Part shown: one piece after another, positions 24,753 through 33,082 of the stretch
How positions within the stretch are numbered: position 1 is the first letter of the stretch
Layout of the letters: each line of letters opens with the position of its first letter
Position numbers and translations under genes: made by a program
The notes under the pieces: model-generated
Told to the model about the DNA's origin: nothing
Seen by the model: only the letters and a program-made list of their open reading frames with translations
The model's database searches: none
From: DAOTVX01 sp034436015
GTDB taxonomy: Bacteria > Chloroflexota > Anaerolineae > Anaerolineales > Villigracilaceae
Length of the DNA: 64,000 bases
Assembly: GCA_034436015.1 (NCBI GenBank)
Contig: DAOTWG010000005.1
Location: forward strand, 100,159-164,158
Direction of reading: 5' to 3'

Positions 24753-25709
24753 TCATTCGTACTTGAGATACTTCTCGCTGCACCATCCAGCCGGGGACTC
24801 GATGCGTGCCCAGCCGTCCTTGCGCTCCAGCACGCGCACACGTTGACCGTACACGAGGTACCCTACGGCCGGATAGGAAGTGCCGGGGCCGCTGCGGACG
24901 TTCAAACTGCTTGCGGCGCAGGTGGCATAGAGATCCGTCATGGGCGGCGGCGTCGGTGGAACCGGCGAACCTTTCTCCAGGGCGCTCACGCGCCGCTCCA
25001 GCGAAACGATCCTTTGTTCCAGTTGCAGGTATTTCTGCTCGAGTACGACCAGGCGCGATTCTAGATCGCCGCCGGGGCCGGGGGCGGGGATAGGAATGCC
25101 AGCCATCTGATACAACTCCTCCAACGTGCCGTTGAAACGGTTCATGTCAACATTGTAACTTTCCGTGCCATAGGTGGGGCCATCCCCCTTTGAGGTATAT
25201 TGCCAGAAAGTCCAGGTCTGCCAGGGCGCCGGCACAGTCGGAGCGCTGGCCGTCGTATAATGCGCGATCCAGAGACGGAATTGTTGCCAGTAAACGTCCG
25301 TGGAGCCGTAGGTGGTCCAGAAGACTGGAGCGGTGTAAATGATGGGGGTATAACCGCGCGCCTTGAGTTGCTCGATGAAATCGCGCAGAGCAAGGCGCGC
25401 CGCCCCAACGTTATTATCCGCACGGCGTTGCTCATAATCCACCACCGGCGGAAGTTCGCCGCGGTCGGCGTCCAGCAAGGTCGCGTAGTAATCGGCCTGA
25501 TCGCGGGCCGACTTGGTGTAGTCCAGGTAATGGTAAGCGCCGCGCAATAGACCTGCATCCTTCGCCTTCTGCCAGTTCACTCTGAAGAGTGGATCGGTAA
25601 ACGTGGCCTGAGAGGCCTTAATGAACACGAACGCCGCTCCCGCCGCCTTGGCCTTGACGGCATCCCAGTCCCCGTTCCACTTGGAAATGTCTATCCCAAC
25701 AACAGTCAT
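24753..25709 (-). CDS. GH25-type lysozyme with C-terminal SH3 domain
   Basis: A 318-residue muramidase-like protein. The GH25 barrel (about residues 1-200) opens with GIDISKWNGDWDAVKAKAAG and has FIKASQ, AYHYLDYT and the acidic VVDYEQ active-site strand. A short coiled coil (about 215-245) and a bacterial SH3 domain (about 258-318; SSLNVRSGPGTSYPAVGYL, then GWCSEKYLKYE) follow. There is no signal peptide, so export would need a holin-like route or cell lysis, as with phage endolysins. AAAGGAGG precedes the ATG. It is 18 bp downstream of mraZ. Confidence 0.9.
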   Translation of the reverse strand: MTVVGIDISKWNGDWDAVKAKAAGAAFVFIKASQATFTDPLFRVNWQKAKDAGLLRGAYHYLDYTKSARDQADYYATLLDADRGELPPVVDYEQRRADNNVGAARLALRDFIEQLKARGYTPIIYTAPVFWTTYGSTDVYWQQFRLWIAHYTTASAPTVPAPWQTWTFWQYTSKGDGPTYGTESYNVDMNRFNGTLEELYQMAGIPIPAPGPGGDLESRLVVLEQKYLQLEQRIVSLERRVSALEKGSPVPPTPPPMTDLYATCAASSLNVRSGPGTSYPAVGYLVYGQRVRVLERKDGWARIESPAGWCSEKYLKYE

Positions 25710-25727
25710 GATCGCCTCCTTTCCAAA

Positions 25728-26165
25728 CTAGGCAACGGTAAGATGAAGTGCAGCAAAGCGCCCCACATTGGCTTCCACATCTTGCAGGCAGAGCTTCTGG
25801 GCATGCCAGAAGGCGGGCGCCCAGATTTCAAAATAGTTCCCCTGGCCGACGAGCACGGCCTCCTTCTCTAAACCGGCGAAGAGGCACAGATCGTCCGGCA
25901 AGACAATATGGCCGTCCGAGTCCACCGTCAGCGCGACGGCGGTGCCGAGCGTCAGGCGCAGGAGCAAACGGGCTGTTGGATCCGTGATGCTCAGCGCGCC
26001 GATTTGCCGGCAAACCCCTTCGAACGTCGTTTGCGGCAGAACTACCAGATTGCGCTCGAATCCCTGAAACACGAACGCGCCCTGCGCCAAGGACGGCCGA
26101 AAGGTCGCTGGCAATGCCAGCCGACGCTGTTCGTCCAGAGGGAGAAGATGCTGACCGAAGAACAT
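25728..26165 (-). CDS. mraZ: MraZ-type SpoVT/AbrB transcription factor, away from the dcw cluster
   Basis: A 145-residue protein with the two tandem AbrB-like halves of MraZ: GQHLLPLDEQRRLALPATFR at residues 4-23 and VDSDGHIVLPDDLCLFAGLE followed by YFEIWAPAFW in the second half. MraZ normally heads the division/cell-wall cluster and represses it through direct TGGGN repeats; here the next gene is a lysozyme, not rsmH. The first half is divergent (DEQRRL for the usual DxKGR). No Shine-Dalgarno is visible before the ATG at 26165. It is the first gene of the six-gene run ending at 17740. Confidence 0.85.
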   Translation of the reverse strand: MFFGQHLLPLDEQRRLALPATFRPSLAQGAFVFQGFERNLVVLPQTTFEGVCRQIGALSITDPTARLLLRLTLGTAVALTVDSDGHIVLPDDLCLFAGLEKEAVLVGQGNYFEIWAPAFWHAQKLCLQDVEANVGRFAALHLTVA

Positions 26166-26211
26166 ACCTAAGCCTGATGCGCCAGATAGGGACAGAAACC
26201 AACCACCTTAC

Positions 26212-26217
26212 ATTATA
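26212..26217 (-). promoter_or_regulatory. -10 box of the mraZ-led operon
   Basis: A perfect TATAAT on the minus strand, about 46 nt before the mraZ ATG. The expected -35 position (26235-26240, TTTCGT) is poor, which would suit an activator-dependent promoter. Confidence 0.6.
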
Positions 26218-26294
26218 GTAAGGGAATTTGTTTGACGAAACCCGAAAAAGCGGCAGGCTCTAAGGTAAACAATTGACCACTTGCGGCCAAAAAC

Positions 26295-26310
26295 TGGTCA
26301 TAAATGACCA
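26295..26310. promoter_or_regulatory. 7-2-7 palindrome upstream of the mraZ promoter
   Basis: TGGTCAT-AA-ATGACCA is a perfect 7-2-7 inverted repeat, the geometry of NarL-family response-regulator sites. A single half site TTGACCA lies 22 bp away at 26273-26279. The centre is about 96 bp upstream of the expected transcription start. The neighbouring response regulator (26335-26991) belongs to the NarL/LuxR class, so it is the obvious candidate to bind here. Confidence 0.55.
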
Positions 26311-26334
26311 ATCCGCCGTCACCGACCGAGCGAT

Positions 26335-26991
26335 TCATTCGTTCTCCTGCGCCTCACTAAGCCCTTCGCGCACAGCATAGAGCGCAGCCTGGGTGCGATT
26401 CGCAAGATGCAACTTATCCAGAATACTGCTGACATACTTGGCAACGGTTCGTTCATGCACGCCAAGTTTGGCAGCAATTTCCTGATTCGTCAGGCCGCGC
26501 GCGATGAGGCGTAAAGTTTCCTCCTCGCGGCGAGTTAACGGGTCCGGCGTCCAGGAGGCACCGGCAGGCCGATGAATTTCTTGAATCATTTTCATCGCCA
26601 CCGAGGGTTGCAAGGAGCCCTGCCCTTGCGCGACATCGCGTATTGCCTGCAACAGCTGGTCACGCGTGGCGTCTTTCAACAAGTAGCCTAACGCGCCGGT
26701 CTTAATGGCCTGAAAGACTCGCTCGCCCTCGGCGAAGCTGGTCAGCACCAGAATACGAGCGTCGGGCATCACCTCCTTTATCTTCGGAATGGCAGTCAGC
26801 CCATCCTGCCGCGGCATGACCAGGTCCAGCAGGATGACATCGGGGCGGGTGCGCCGAGCCTGTTCCACTGCTTCCAACCCGTCACCCGCCTGCCCGACCA
26901 CCTCGATATCCGGCTGGAACGACAGAATTGCGACGATTCCCTCGCGAACCACAGCCTGATCTTCGACAACAAGAACGCGAATTTTTTTCAT
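26335..26991 (-). CDS. NarL/LuxR-type response regulator
   Basis: A 218-residue two-domain regulator. The receiver domain (1-125) has the acidic pair VVEDQ, the phospho-Asp in ILLDLVMPRQDG, a switch Thr/Ser in LTSF and the Lys in LLKDAT. The C-terminal LuxR helix-turn-helix (about 150-210) contains LTRREEETLRLIARGLTNQE and VAKYVSSILDKL. It overlaps the kinase stop by 4 bp (ATGA), making a clear cognate pair. The likely targets include the operon beginning at mraZ, just downstream. Confidence 0.94.
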   Translation of the reverse strand: MKKIRVLVVEDQAVVREGIVAILSFQPDIEVVGQAGDGLEAVEQARRTRPDVILLDLVMPRQDGLTAIPKIKEVMPDARILVLTSFAEGERVFQAIKTGALGYLLKDATRDQLLQAIRDVAQGQGSLQPSVAMKMIQEIHRPAGASWTPDPLTRREEETLRLIARGLTNQEIAAKLGVHERTVAKYVSSILDKLHLANRTQAALYAVREGLSEAQENE

Positions 26992-29120
26992 GGCTGCAAC
27001 ACCGATTCAGAAACTGCGTCCTGCCCAATCTTGGACCAGGGCAAGGTCACGCGCACCGTTGTTCCCTTGCCAACTTGCGAAGCAATGGCGATTCGGGCGC
27101 CGATCTTCTCCGCGCGTTCGCGCATGTTGCGCAGGCCACGTCCACCATTTCCCACTTGCCGTTGATCAAAACCACGACCGTCATCGCTGATTTCAAACAC
27201 AAGGTCGGCGCGCCGCTTCTTCAAGCGCACGGTGACGGAGCGCGCGTTGGCATGACGCAAGGCGTTGTTCAGCGCCTCCTGAGCAATAAAGTACAAAGCG
27301 ACTTCCGTCTGAACCGGCAGGGAGACCTTCTCGTCGATCAGGAGATGGGTGCGGATGTCAGCGCGGCCTTCCACCGCCGAAAGACGTTGGGCCAGGGCAG
27401 CCGCCAGGCCTTCGCGCTCCAAATCCAGCGGCTCCAGCTCGTGCAGGAATAGGCGCATTTCTTTCAACGCCTGCCGCGCCTGCTCGCCGATACGCGCCAG
27501 CACCCGTGCCGGCATATCCGCATGGCCGGCCTCCAGGCCGGCTTGCGCCGCCTCCGTCAGGGTCAAGACGCCGTACAATTTTGCGCTCAGGGAATCGTGC
27601 AAATCGCGCACCAGCCGCTCGCGTTCGGCCAGGGCAATGTTCAGGTGACGCTGACGATCGCTGTAAATGAAAGTGGCAATTTCATCGGCCACGACCGTCA
27701 GGCGAGTGATTTCATCGGGACGGTAGATTTGTCCCGCTGGACGCGCCAGGCAGATAATTCCCGCTCCCTTATTGTCAATAAGCAAGGGAAGAATCAACAG
27801 ACTATACGCCCCCAACTGACGAGTAGCCTCCGAGATGCCCTTCTCTTGACGAATATCGGGAATCTGGCGCGCCTCGCCGCTTGTAATGACATCTTGAATG
27901 AGGGGAGGGAGTGTGGGAATCACAGCCAAGCGTTGCACCAGATCAGCCGAAAGCCCGTGATAGGCTTTCAAGAGCAACTTTCCGGGCGCAACCTCCCCGT
28001 TCTCTTCCAGCAAGAAGATGGCGCTCATCTGGCTGTGAAAGGCGTAGGCGATCTGGAAAAGCGATTCGGTCAGGAAATCATCCAGGCTCATCGCGCGAGT
28101 CGCCGCGCCCGAAATGGCGTGCAGTAAGATGAACATTTCATCGCGCGCTTGCCGTCGCGCCTCCTCGGCCTTCTGCCATTCGGTCATATCCCTCCAGAGA
28201 ATGACTCGGCCCAACGGTCGTTGGCCATCGAAGAGAGGCGAGACGCGCATTTGCAGGTAACGCCACTCCTCGCCCACCATGACGCTGCCGTTAACGTTAA
28301 TCTCCTTGTCGTACGAGGCCATGATATTCTGCCAGCGAGTGAGCACTTTTTCTCCCGCCTGCCCCAAAATACGATCCCTCGCGACACCAATCAGCCGTTC
28401 GGCAGCCGGATTGAGATCGATAACTCGGTTCTGAGAATCGAGCACCATCCAGCCATCGCCCATTTTCTCGATCACGAGATCCCTCGCCAGGGGAATAGTG
28501 GCAAGCAAGCGATATAACAACAATCCGAAGAGCAACGCGAAGGCGGTAATCGCAAAAGGCAGGGGCGTCAGACTCAAATCAAACAGGCGCGTGTTGGAAA
28601 GATGAACCACGTTGATGAAGAAAGGCACAAGGACGCCGAACAAGACCAGCGCGAACTGACGACGATGGGGACGCGGCCCATAGACACCGGCGCGGATCAG
28701 CGCAAAGGCAGCCAGCAGAAGAAGAGCGCTGGCATAGATCGCATTGATCCAACGCCACACTGGCTCGCCATTTACGATAGCTCCTGTCCATAGCGCCGCT
28801 TGCACCGTGGCCGGCACAATCGCCAGGGCAAACATGTGTTTCCATGTAGTTTGATAGCCGCGTTGGGTATAGTGAAGCACGAAGAGAAAGAGCGCCGCTG
28901 GCGCCAACGAACCCGCCAGCGCGCTGACCGCAAGCACAACCGGGCGAGGCAGGTTCCCTTTTCCCCACCACAAGACGTAGACGAGCACCCAGACCGCCAG
29001 CACAATCGCAAAACCGAACAGATCTGCCGCGCCCGGCGTGGCTCGCCGCCGCCAGCAAATACAGCCTATCACAATGGCCGCGGCAAGCGCGAGAAAAAGG
29101 CCCATAAGACCAACGACCAT
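26988..29120 (-). CDS. Sensor histidine kinase: HisK_7TM-PAS-GAF-HisKA_3
   Basis: A 710-residue membrane kinase. Seven hydrophobic helices form a HisK_7TM module (about 1-215), then a PAS domain (IEKMGDGWMVLDSQNRVIDL, about 220-335), a GAF domain (about 345-495), the NarX-type dimerisation helix with phospho-His in ERLVRDLHDSLSAKLYGVL (about residue 513) and an HATPase domain (ALNNALRHANA, then DDGRGF and GRGLRNMRERAEKIGA). It phosphorylates the response regulator encoded next to it. The input signal is unknown; the GAF domain suggests a small cytoplasmic ligand in addition to a membrane signal. Confidence 0.93.
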   Translation of the reverse strand: MVVGLMGLFLALAAAIVIGCICWRRRATPGAADLFGFAIVLAVWVLVYVLWWGKGNLPRPVVLAVSALAGSLAPAALFLFVLHYTQRGYQTTWKHMFALAIVPATVQAALWTGAIVNGEPVWRWINAIYASALLLLAAFALIRAGVYGPRPHRRQFALVLFGVLVPFFINVVHLSNTRLFDLSLTPLPFAITAFALLFGLLLYRLLATIPLARDLVIEKMGDGWMVLDSQNRVIDLNPAAERLIGVARDRILGQAGEKVLTRWQNIMASYDKEINVNGSVMVGEEWRYLQMRVSPLFDGQRPLGRVILWRDMTEWQKAEEARRQARDEMFILLHAISGAATRAMSLDDFLTESLFQIAYAFHSQMSAIFLLEENGEVAPGKLLLKAYHGLSADLVQRLAVIPTLPPLIQDVITSGEARQIPDIRQEKGISEATRQLGAYSLLILPLLIDNKGAGIICLARPAGQIYRPDEITRLTVVADEIATFIYSDRQRHLNIALAERERLVRDLHDSLSAKLYGVLTLTEAAQAGLEAGHADMPARVLARIGEQARQALKEMRLFLHELEPLDLEREGLAAALAQRLSAVEGRADIRTHLLIDEKVSLPVQTEVALYFIAQEALNNALRHANARSVTVRLKKRRADLVFEISDDGRGFDQRQVGNGGRGLRNMRERAEKIGARIAIASQVGKGTTVRVTLPWSKIGQDAVSESVLQP

Positions 29121-29159
29121 ACCCTGGCTTTCGAAAAACGGGATGGGAACTATATAGGT

Positions 29160-29165
29160 ATTATA
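29160..29165 (-). promoter_or_regulatory. -10 box of the kinase/regulator operon
   Basis: A perfect TATAAT on the minus strand, about 40 nt before the kinase ATG, in the 69-bp gap after era. The matching -35 is weak. Confidence 0.55.
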
Positions 29166-29189
29166 CCCTATGCCTCTTTGTATTACGTT

Positions 29190-30128
29190 CTACGTTCTGT
29201 TGTCCTTCACCACCTTATACCCCAAGCGCCGCAGGAACGCCGCATCGTTGCGCCACCCTTTGGCCACCTTAACTCGCAACTCCAAAAACACCTTGCGCCC
29301 ACTCATGGCTTCGATTTCCTGACGCGCCGCGCTGCCAATCCTCTTCAACATCGCCCCCTCCGCGCCGATAACAATGCCCTTCTGGGATTCGCGCTCCACA
29401 AATAAAGTGGCCGCCACGTACGCGCCGTTTTCCCCACGTTCCTTATAGTCATCAATCCGCACAGCTAACGCATGGGGCACCTCATCTTGCAGGAAACGCA
29501 AGGCAGCCTCGCGAATCAAATCTGCCGCGATGTCACGCTCATAGAGATCGGTCACTTGCTCCGGTGAGTAATGCGGCGGCCCCGGCGGCAAGCGTTCCGC
29601 CAACGCTGTAAGCAACTCCGACAACCCCTGGCCGGCGGTAGCAGAGAAAGCCAACGTAGATACCGCGCCATCGGGAAACTCCTCCAGCAAGGCGCGATAC
29701 TCGCGCACTCTCCCCTCCAGCACCGCCTTGGGCAAAATGTCTATCTTGTTCAAACCCAAAATCACAGGAGGGCAAGGCTGTAAGGCAGCTAACAACGTTG
29801 CAATGCGTTGATCCTCTCCCTGCGGCGCAACGCTCGCATCCACCAGGAAGAGGATGACATCCACACCCTCCAACGCTGCCTCGGCCTCCTGGTTAAAGAA
29901 TTCTCCCAGCCTATGGCGCGGGACGTGGATGCCCGGCGTATCTACGAAGATGATTTGCGCTCGCTCGAGGCTGAGAATGCCGAGTTGACGGCGGCGAGTC
30001 GTCTGGGGACGCGGCGAAACGGCCGCTATCTTCTGCCCCACCAGGGCGTTGACCAAGGTGGACTTGCCCACGTTAGGGCGCCCAATGACTGCGACGAAAC
30101 CGGAGCGATACTCTGACGGTATAATCAT
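29190..30128 (-). CDS. era: GTPase Era
   Basis: A 312-residue ribosome-assembly GTPase that binds 16S rRNA. G1 is GRPNVGKST, G2 lies around PRPQTTRRR, G3 is DTPG, G4 is NKID; the C-terminal KH domain holds the GAEGAMLKRIG loop. I place the start at the ATG at 30128 because family members begin a few residues before SGFVAVIGRPNVGK; the frame stays open 402 bp further upstream but that part is antisense to the methyltransferase and not Era-like. Its start codon is 3 bp from that of the divergent gene. Confidence 0.95.
   Translation of the reverse strand: MIIPSEYRSGFVAVIGRPNVGKSTLVNALVGQKIAAVSPRPQTTRRRQLGILSLERAQIIFVDTPGIHVPRHRLGEFFNQEAEAALEGVDVILFLVDASVAPQGEDQRIATLLAALQPCPPVILGLNKIDILPKAVLEGRVREYRALLEEFPDGAVSTLAFSATAGQGLSELLTALAERLPPGPPHYSPEQVTDLYERDIAADLIREAALRFLQDEVPHALAVRIDDYKERGENGAYVAATLFVERESQKGIVIGAEGAMLKRIGSAARQEIEAMSGRKVFLELRVKVAKGWRNDAAFLRRLGYKVVKDNRT
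30120..30125 (+). promoter_or_regulatory. -10 box giving a leaderless methyltransferase mRNA
   Basis: A perfect TATAAT ends 6 nt before the ATG at 30132, so transcription should start on the codon itself. It lies inside the first codons of era on the other strand, and no Shine-Dalgarno is present. Confidence 0.65.
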
Positions 30129-30131
30129 GGC

Positions 30132-30884
30132 ATGGATTCGTCTACGGCGGCTCGATTGCTTTCCCTTAACTATGAATTCTATCAAACTTTTGGCGAGGCA
30201 TTCGCCAATACCCGCCAACGCATTCAACCGGGCGCGCGGCATCTCCTGCAACGTCTTCAGGGCGATGAGACGATTCTCGACCTGGGATGCGGTAATGGAA
30301 ATCTGGCACGCGCACTGACGCACGCTGGCCATCGTGGTCTCTATATCGGCATTGACTTCAGCACCTCCCTCCTGGCTAGGCGCGGCACTCTGCCGACCAA
30401 CTTTCTCTTCCTGCAAGCCGACCTCGCCGGCGAGGACTGGGCCGACCGGGCACGCGCCGCTCTCGCCGCCCGGACGAACGCGAGCGCCCCGACCTTCTCC
30501 CTCGTCACTGCCTTTGCCGTCCTGCATCATCTGCCCGGCATGGACTTGCGCCTGTCCTTTCTACAAGACGTGTACAGCTTGCTCGCCGCGGACGGTCTGT
30601 TTTTCCACTCGGAGTGGCAATTTTTGAATAGCCCGAAACTGGCCGCGCGCGTTCAGCCCTGGCAACGCATTGGTCTGGCGGACGATCAGGTTGAGCCGGG
30701 CGATTACCTCCTCGATTGGCGCGCTGGCGGACAAGGCCTGCGGTACATCCACCATTTTACTGAGGACGAACTGCGCGCCTTGGCCGAAATCAGCGGCTTT
30801 ACGATTCTGGAGACGTTCCATGCCGATGGAAGCAACGGCCGTCTTGGGTTATATCAAGTCTGGCGTAAGAATCCTACGCCCTAA
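30132..30884 (+). CDS. Class I SAM-dependent methyltransferase
   Basis: A 250-residue enzyme with motif I ILDLGCGNGNLARAL (about residues 48-62), GIDFS as the end of strand 2, and the FAVLHHLPG post-motif. The C-terminus ends LGLYQVW. The substrate is unknown; the fold and length fit small-molecule or tRNA uridine methylases of the Trm9/UbiE-like group. It is divergent from era with shared start-region DNA and is probably translated from a leaderless transcript. Confidence 0.88.
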   Translation: MDSSTAARLLSLNYEFYQTFGEAFANTRQRIQPGARHLLQRLQGDETILDLGCGNGNLARALTHAGHRGLYIGIDFSTSLLARRGTLPTNFLFLQADLAGEDWADRARAALAARTNASAPTFSLVTAFAVLHHLPGMDLRLSFLQDVYSLLAADGLFFHSEWQFLNSPKLAARVQPWQRIGLADDQVEPGDYLLDWRAGGQGLRYIHHFTEDELRALAEISGFTILETFHADGSNGRLGLYQVWRKNPTP

Positions 30885-31143
30885 CGCTTTGCGGGGAAAC
30901 ACGGCTGTTTCAAGAACAGTGCTGACGGCAGGTCGCAAGTCAACGGCCTCGCGCCAGGCGTGGAGCCAATCTCTCCAAGCCATAGGGCGCCAACAATCCT
31001 ATGGGGATAGGCCAGAGAGCCCGTCTAAAAAGCAATACCTCCAAAACCAAGGGCAAAGACGCTGCATTGCCGCTTTGCGCTTCTCTGCCTGCTCCCCGCT
31101 TACAAACTTTTTGATTTATCCGACAATTGCTTGTGCATAGTGG

Positions 31144-31149
31144 TACAAT
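31144..31149 (+). promoter_or_regulatory. -10 box of the MFS transporter gene
   Basis: TACAAT lies 9 nt before the ATG at 31159, with CCGACA about 18 nt further upstream as a partial -35. There is no Shine-Dalgarno in the short leader. The rest of 30885-31143 shows no gene. Confidence 0.55.
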
Positions 31150-31158
31150 CATTACCCT

Positions 31159-32412
31159 ATGACAAAACTGGAACAGGCTGTTCGTCAGAATCTTCGCTAC
31201 AACATCACCGTCAACCTACTCGACGGCGCTTTCTTTGGCCTGGGTTGGGGATTCGGCTCCATTGGAACGATCATCCCCCTGTTCGTCAGCCAGATGACCG
31301 ATTCGGCCATTCTCATCGGTCTGATTCCGGCGATTCATGCTGTGACCTGGCAATTGCCGCAATTGTTCGTGGCAAACGCAGTCGCCAGGTTGCGGCAATA
31401 CAAGCCAATGGTGCTGTGGTTGACGTTGCACGAACGGTTGCCCTATCTTGGCTTGGCAATCGTGGCGTTCTTCGCCTCCGCGCTGGGCAACCGCCTTGCC
31501 TTGCTGCTGACGTTTCTCCTGCTCCTCTGGCAAGGATTCGGCGCCGGTTTTACCGCCAACCCCTGGCAAAGCATGATCGCTAAAATCATTCCGGGAGAAG
31601 CGCGCGGGACGTTTTTCGGCGCGCAATCGGCTTTCGCCAATATCTTAATGAGCGTCGCGGCGGTCGCGGCCGGCTACATTCTGGAACGACTGGACGCGCC
31701 CCATGACTTCACCCTGTGTTTCTTGCTGGTGCTGGTCGGCATGGCCATCTCGATGCTCTTCCTGGCCCTCACGCGCGAACCAACCGATACCGAAAAGAAC
31801 ATTCCCGAACGCCGATCCTTCCCCTGGCGTGAGTGGGTAGCCGTCCTACGACGCGATCGCAACTTCAGCGCCCTCCTGCTCGTGCGTTTCCTCTCTCAGT
31901 TCGCCACGATGGGCTTTGCCTTTTACATCATCTACGGGCTACGCCGTTTCCAGATGGACGAGGTAACCGCCGGCTTCCTCACTGCCGCTTTGACCATTAC
32001 TTCGACGATCGGCAATCCGCTCATGGGTTGGCTGGGCGACCGGCTCGGACACCGTGCTATGCTCATTGCCGGCTCGTTTGCTGTGACTCTGAGCTCGCTT
32101 TTGGCCTGGTTCGCGCCCTCCCTTGCCTGGATGTACCCCGTTTTCATCTTGGCGGCCCTGGCGAACGTGGCCTACTGGACAACCAGCATGGCAATTACCA
32201 CGGAATTCGGTACGGAGGAAAACCGACCGGTGTACATCGGTCTTGCCAACACCCTGATTGCGCCGGCCACTTTTCTCGCCCCTCTCCTCGGCGGATGGAT
32301 TGTCGACTCGTCCGGCTTTCAGACGACCTTCCTGCTCTCCGCCTTGGGCGGTCTGATCATCGCGGCCCTTCTCCTTAGCCTGGTGCGCGATCCGCGCCGA
32401 CAGGCAAAATAG
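31159..32412 (+). CDS. MFS transporter
   Basis: A 417-residue permease with about twelve hydrophobic helices and a central loop with TREPTDTEKN. The loop GWLGDRLGHRAML in the second half is the MFS inter-helix 2-3-type signature. Strong hydrophobicity and a charged C-terminus (VRDPRRQAK) fit an inner-membrane secondary transporter. The substrate cannot be inferred; neighbours are a methyltransferase upstream and the cytochrome c maturation cluster downstream. Confidence 0.88.
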   Translation: MTKLEQAVRQNLRYNITVNLLDGAFFGLGWGFGSIGTIIPLFVSQMTDSAILIGLIPAIHAVTWQLPQLFVANAVARLRQYKPMVLWLTLHERLPYLGLAIVAFFASALGNRLALLLTFLLLLWQGFGAGFTANPWQSMIAKIIPGEARGTFFGAQSAFANILMSVAAVAAGYILERLDAPHDFTLCFLLVLVGMAISMLFLALTREPTDTEKNIPERRSFPWREWVAVLRRDRNFSALLLVRFLSQFATMGFAFYIIYGLRRFQMDEVTAGFLTAALTITSTIGNPLMGWLGDRLGHRAMLIAGSFAVTLSSLLAWFAPSLAWMYPVFILAALANVAYWTTSMAITTEFGTEENRPVYIGLANTLIAPATFLAPLLGGWIVDSSGFQTTFLLSALGGLIIAALLLSLVRDPRRQAK

Positions 32413-32472
32413 GGACGTTCGAACACGGGATGGACACCGCGCTTGCATTCCTGTTCGCAAGGAAAGTTTGGG

Positions 32473-32478
32473 TATAAT
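32473..32478 (+). promoter_or_regulatory. -10 box of the cytochrome c maturation cluster
   Basis: A perfect TATAAT stands 25 nt before the ATG at 32504. It should drive the tightly overlapping genes up to ccmD. No convincing -35 was seen. Confidence 0.6.
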
Positions 32479-32503
32479 CCAAAGCAACGCTTGGTAGCCC
32501 ATT

Positions 32504-33082
32504 ATGTCTTCTTCTCCGGCTTCTCCCTCTCACTCTCCCTTCCCGCGCTGGGCGCAAGGACTGATTTTGGGCGCTCTGAGTCTGTGTCTGCTGACGTTAG
32601 CCGTGCTCCTTCGCCAGGCGCGCGCCACCACCGCCCAACGCGGCAAAGCCGCACCCGATTTCACCCTGACCCTCCTCGACGGCTATGAGTATGCAGGCCA
32701 GACGGAAGTAACGCTCGCCGCGTTGCGCGGTAAGATTGTCCTCCTTCATTTCTGGGGCTCCTGGTGTTCCGACTGTCTGGAGGAATCCCCCGTCATCCAG
32801 GCCGCTTGGAAAAAATATCAAGCCAGGGGAGATGTTGTCTTTCTGGGTATCGCATGGTTGGACAGCGAGCACAACGTCCGCGCGGCGCTGCAAGCGTTGC
32901 AGAGTACTTATCCTAACGGTCTCGATCCGAACGAGAGAATTACCCATCTCTATAACCCTGAGGGCGGCGTACCAAAAACATACCTTGTAGATCGCAACGG
33001 CATACTGCGTTATATCCATGTGGGAGCGTTTTCCTCCGCCCAAGAGATTGAATCGCTTCTTGACCCCATGCTTCGCGAATGA
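32504..33082 (+). CDS. TlpA/ResA/CcmG-like thiol-disulfide oxidoreductase
   Basis: A 192-residue membrane-anchored thioredoxin-like protein. An N-terminal signal anchor (about residues 12-34) is followed by a TlpA-type fold with LLHFWGSWCSDCLEESP holding the CxxC active site, and the cis-Pro-containing GGVPKTYLVD. In cytochrome c maturation such proteins reduce apocytochrome thiols outside the membrane. It heads the ccm gene run and overlaps the next gene by 4 bp (ATGA), which supports that role. Confidence 0.92.
   Translation: MSSSPASPSHSPFPRWAQGLILGALSLCLLTLAVLLRQARATTAQRGKAAPDFTLTLLDGYEYAGQTEVTLAALRGKIVLLHFWGSWCSDCLEESPVIQAAWKKYQARGDVVFLGIAWLDSEHNVRAALQALQSTYPNGLDPNERITHLYNPEGGVPKTYLVDRNGILRYIHVGAFSSAQEIESLLDPMLRE

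Noticed and set aside
30129..30530. Upstream extension of era by 134 codons
   Set aside because: It is antisense to the methyltransferase coding sequence, and Era proteins begin at the MIIPSEYRSGF region.
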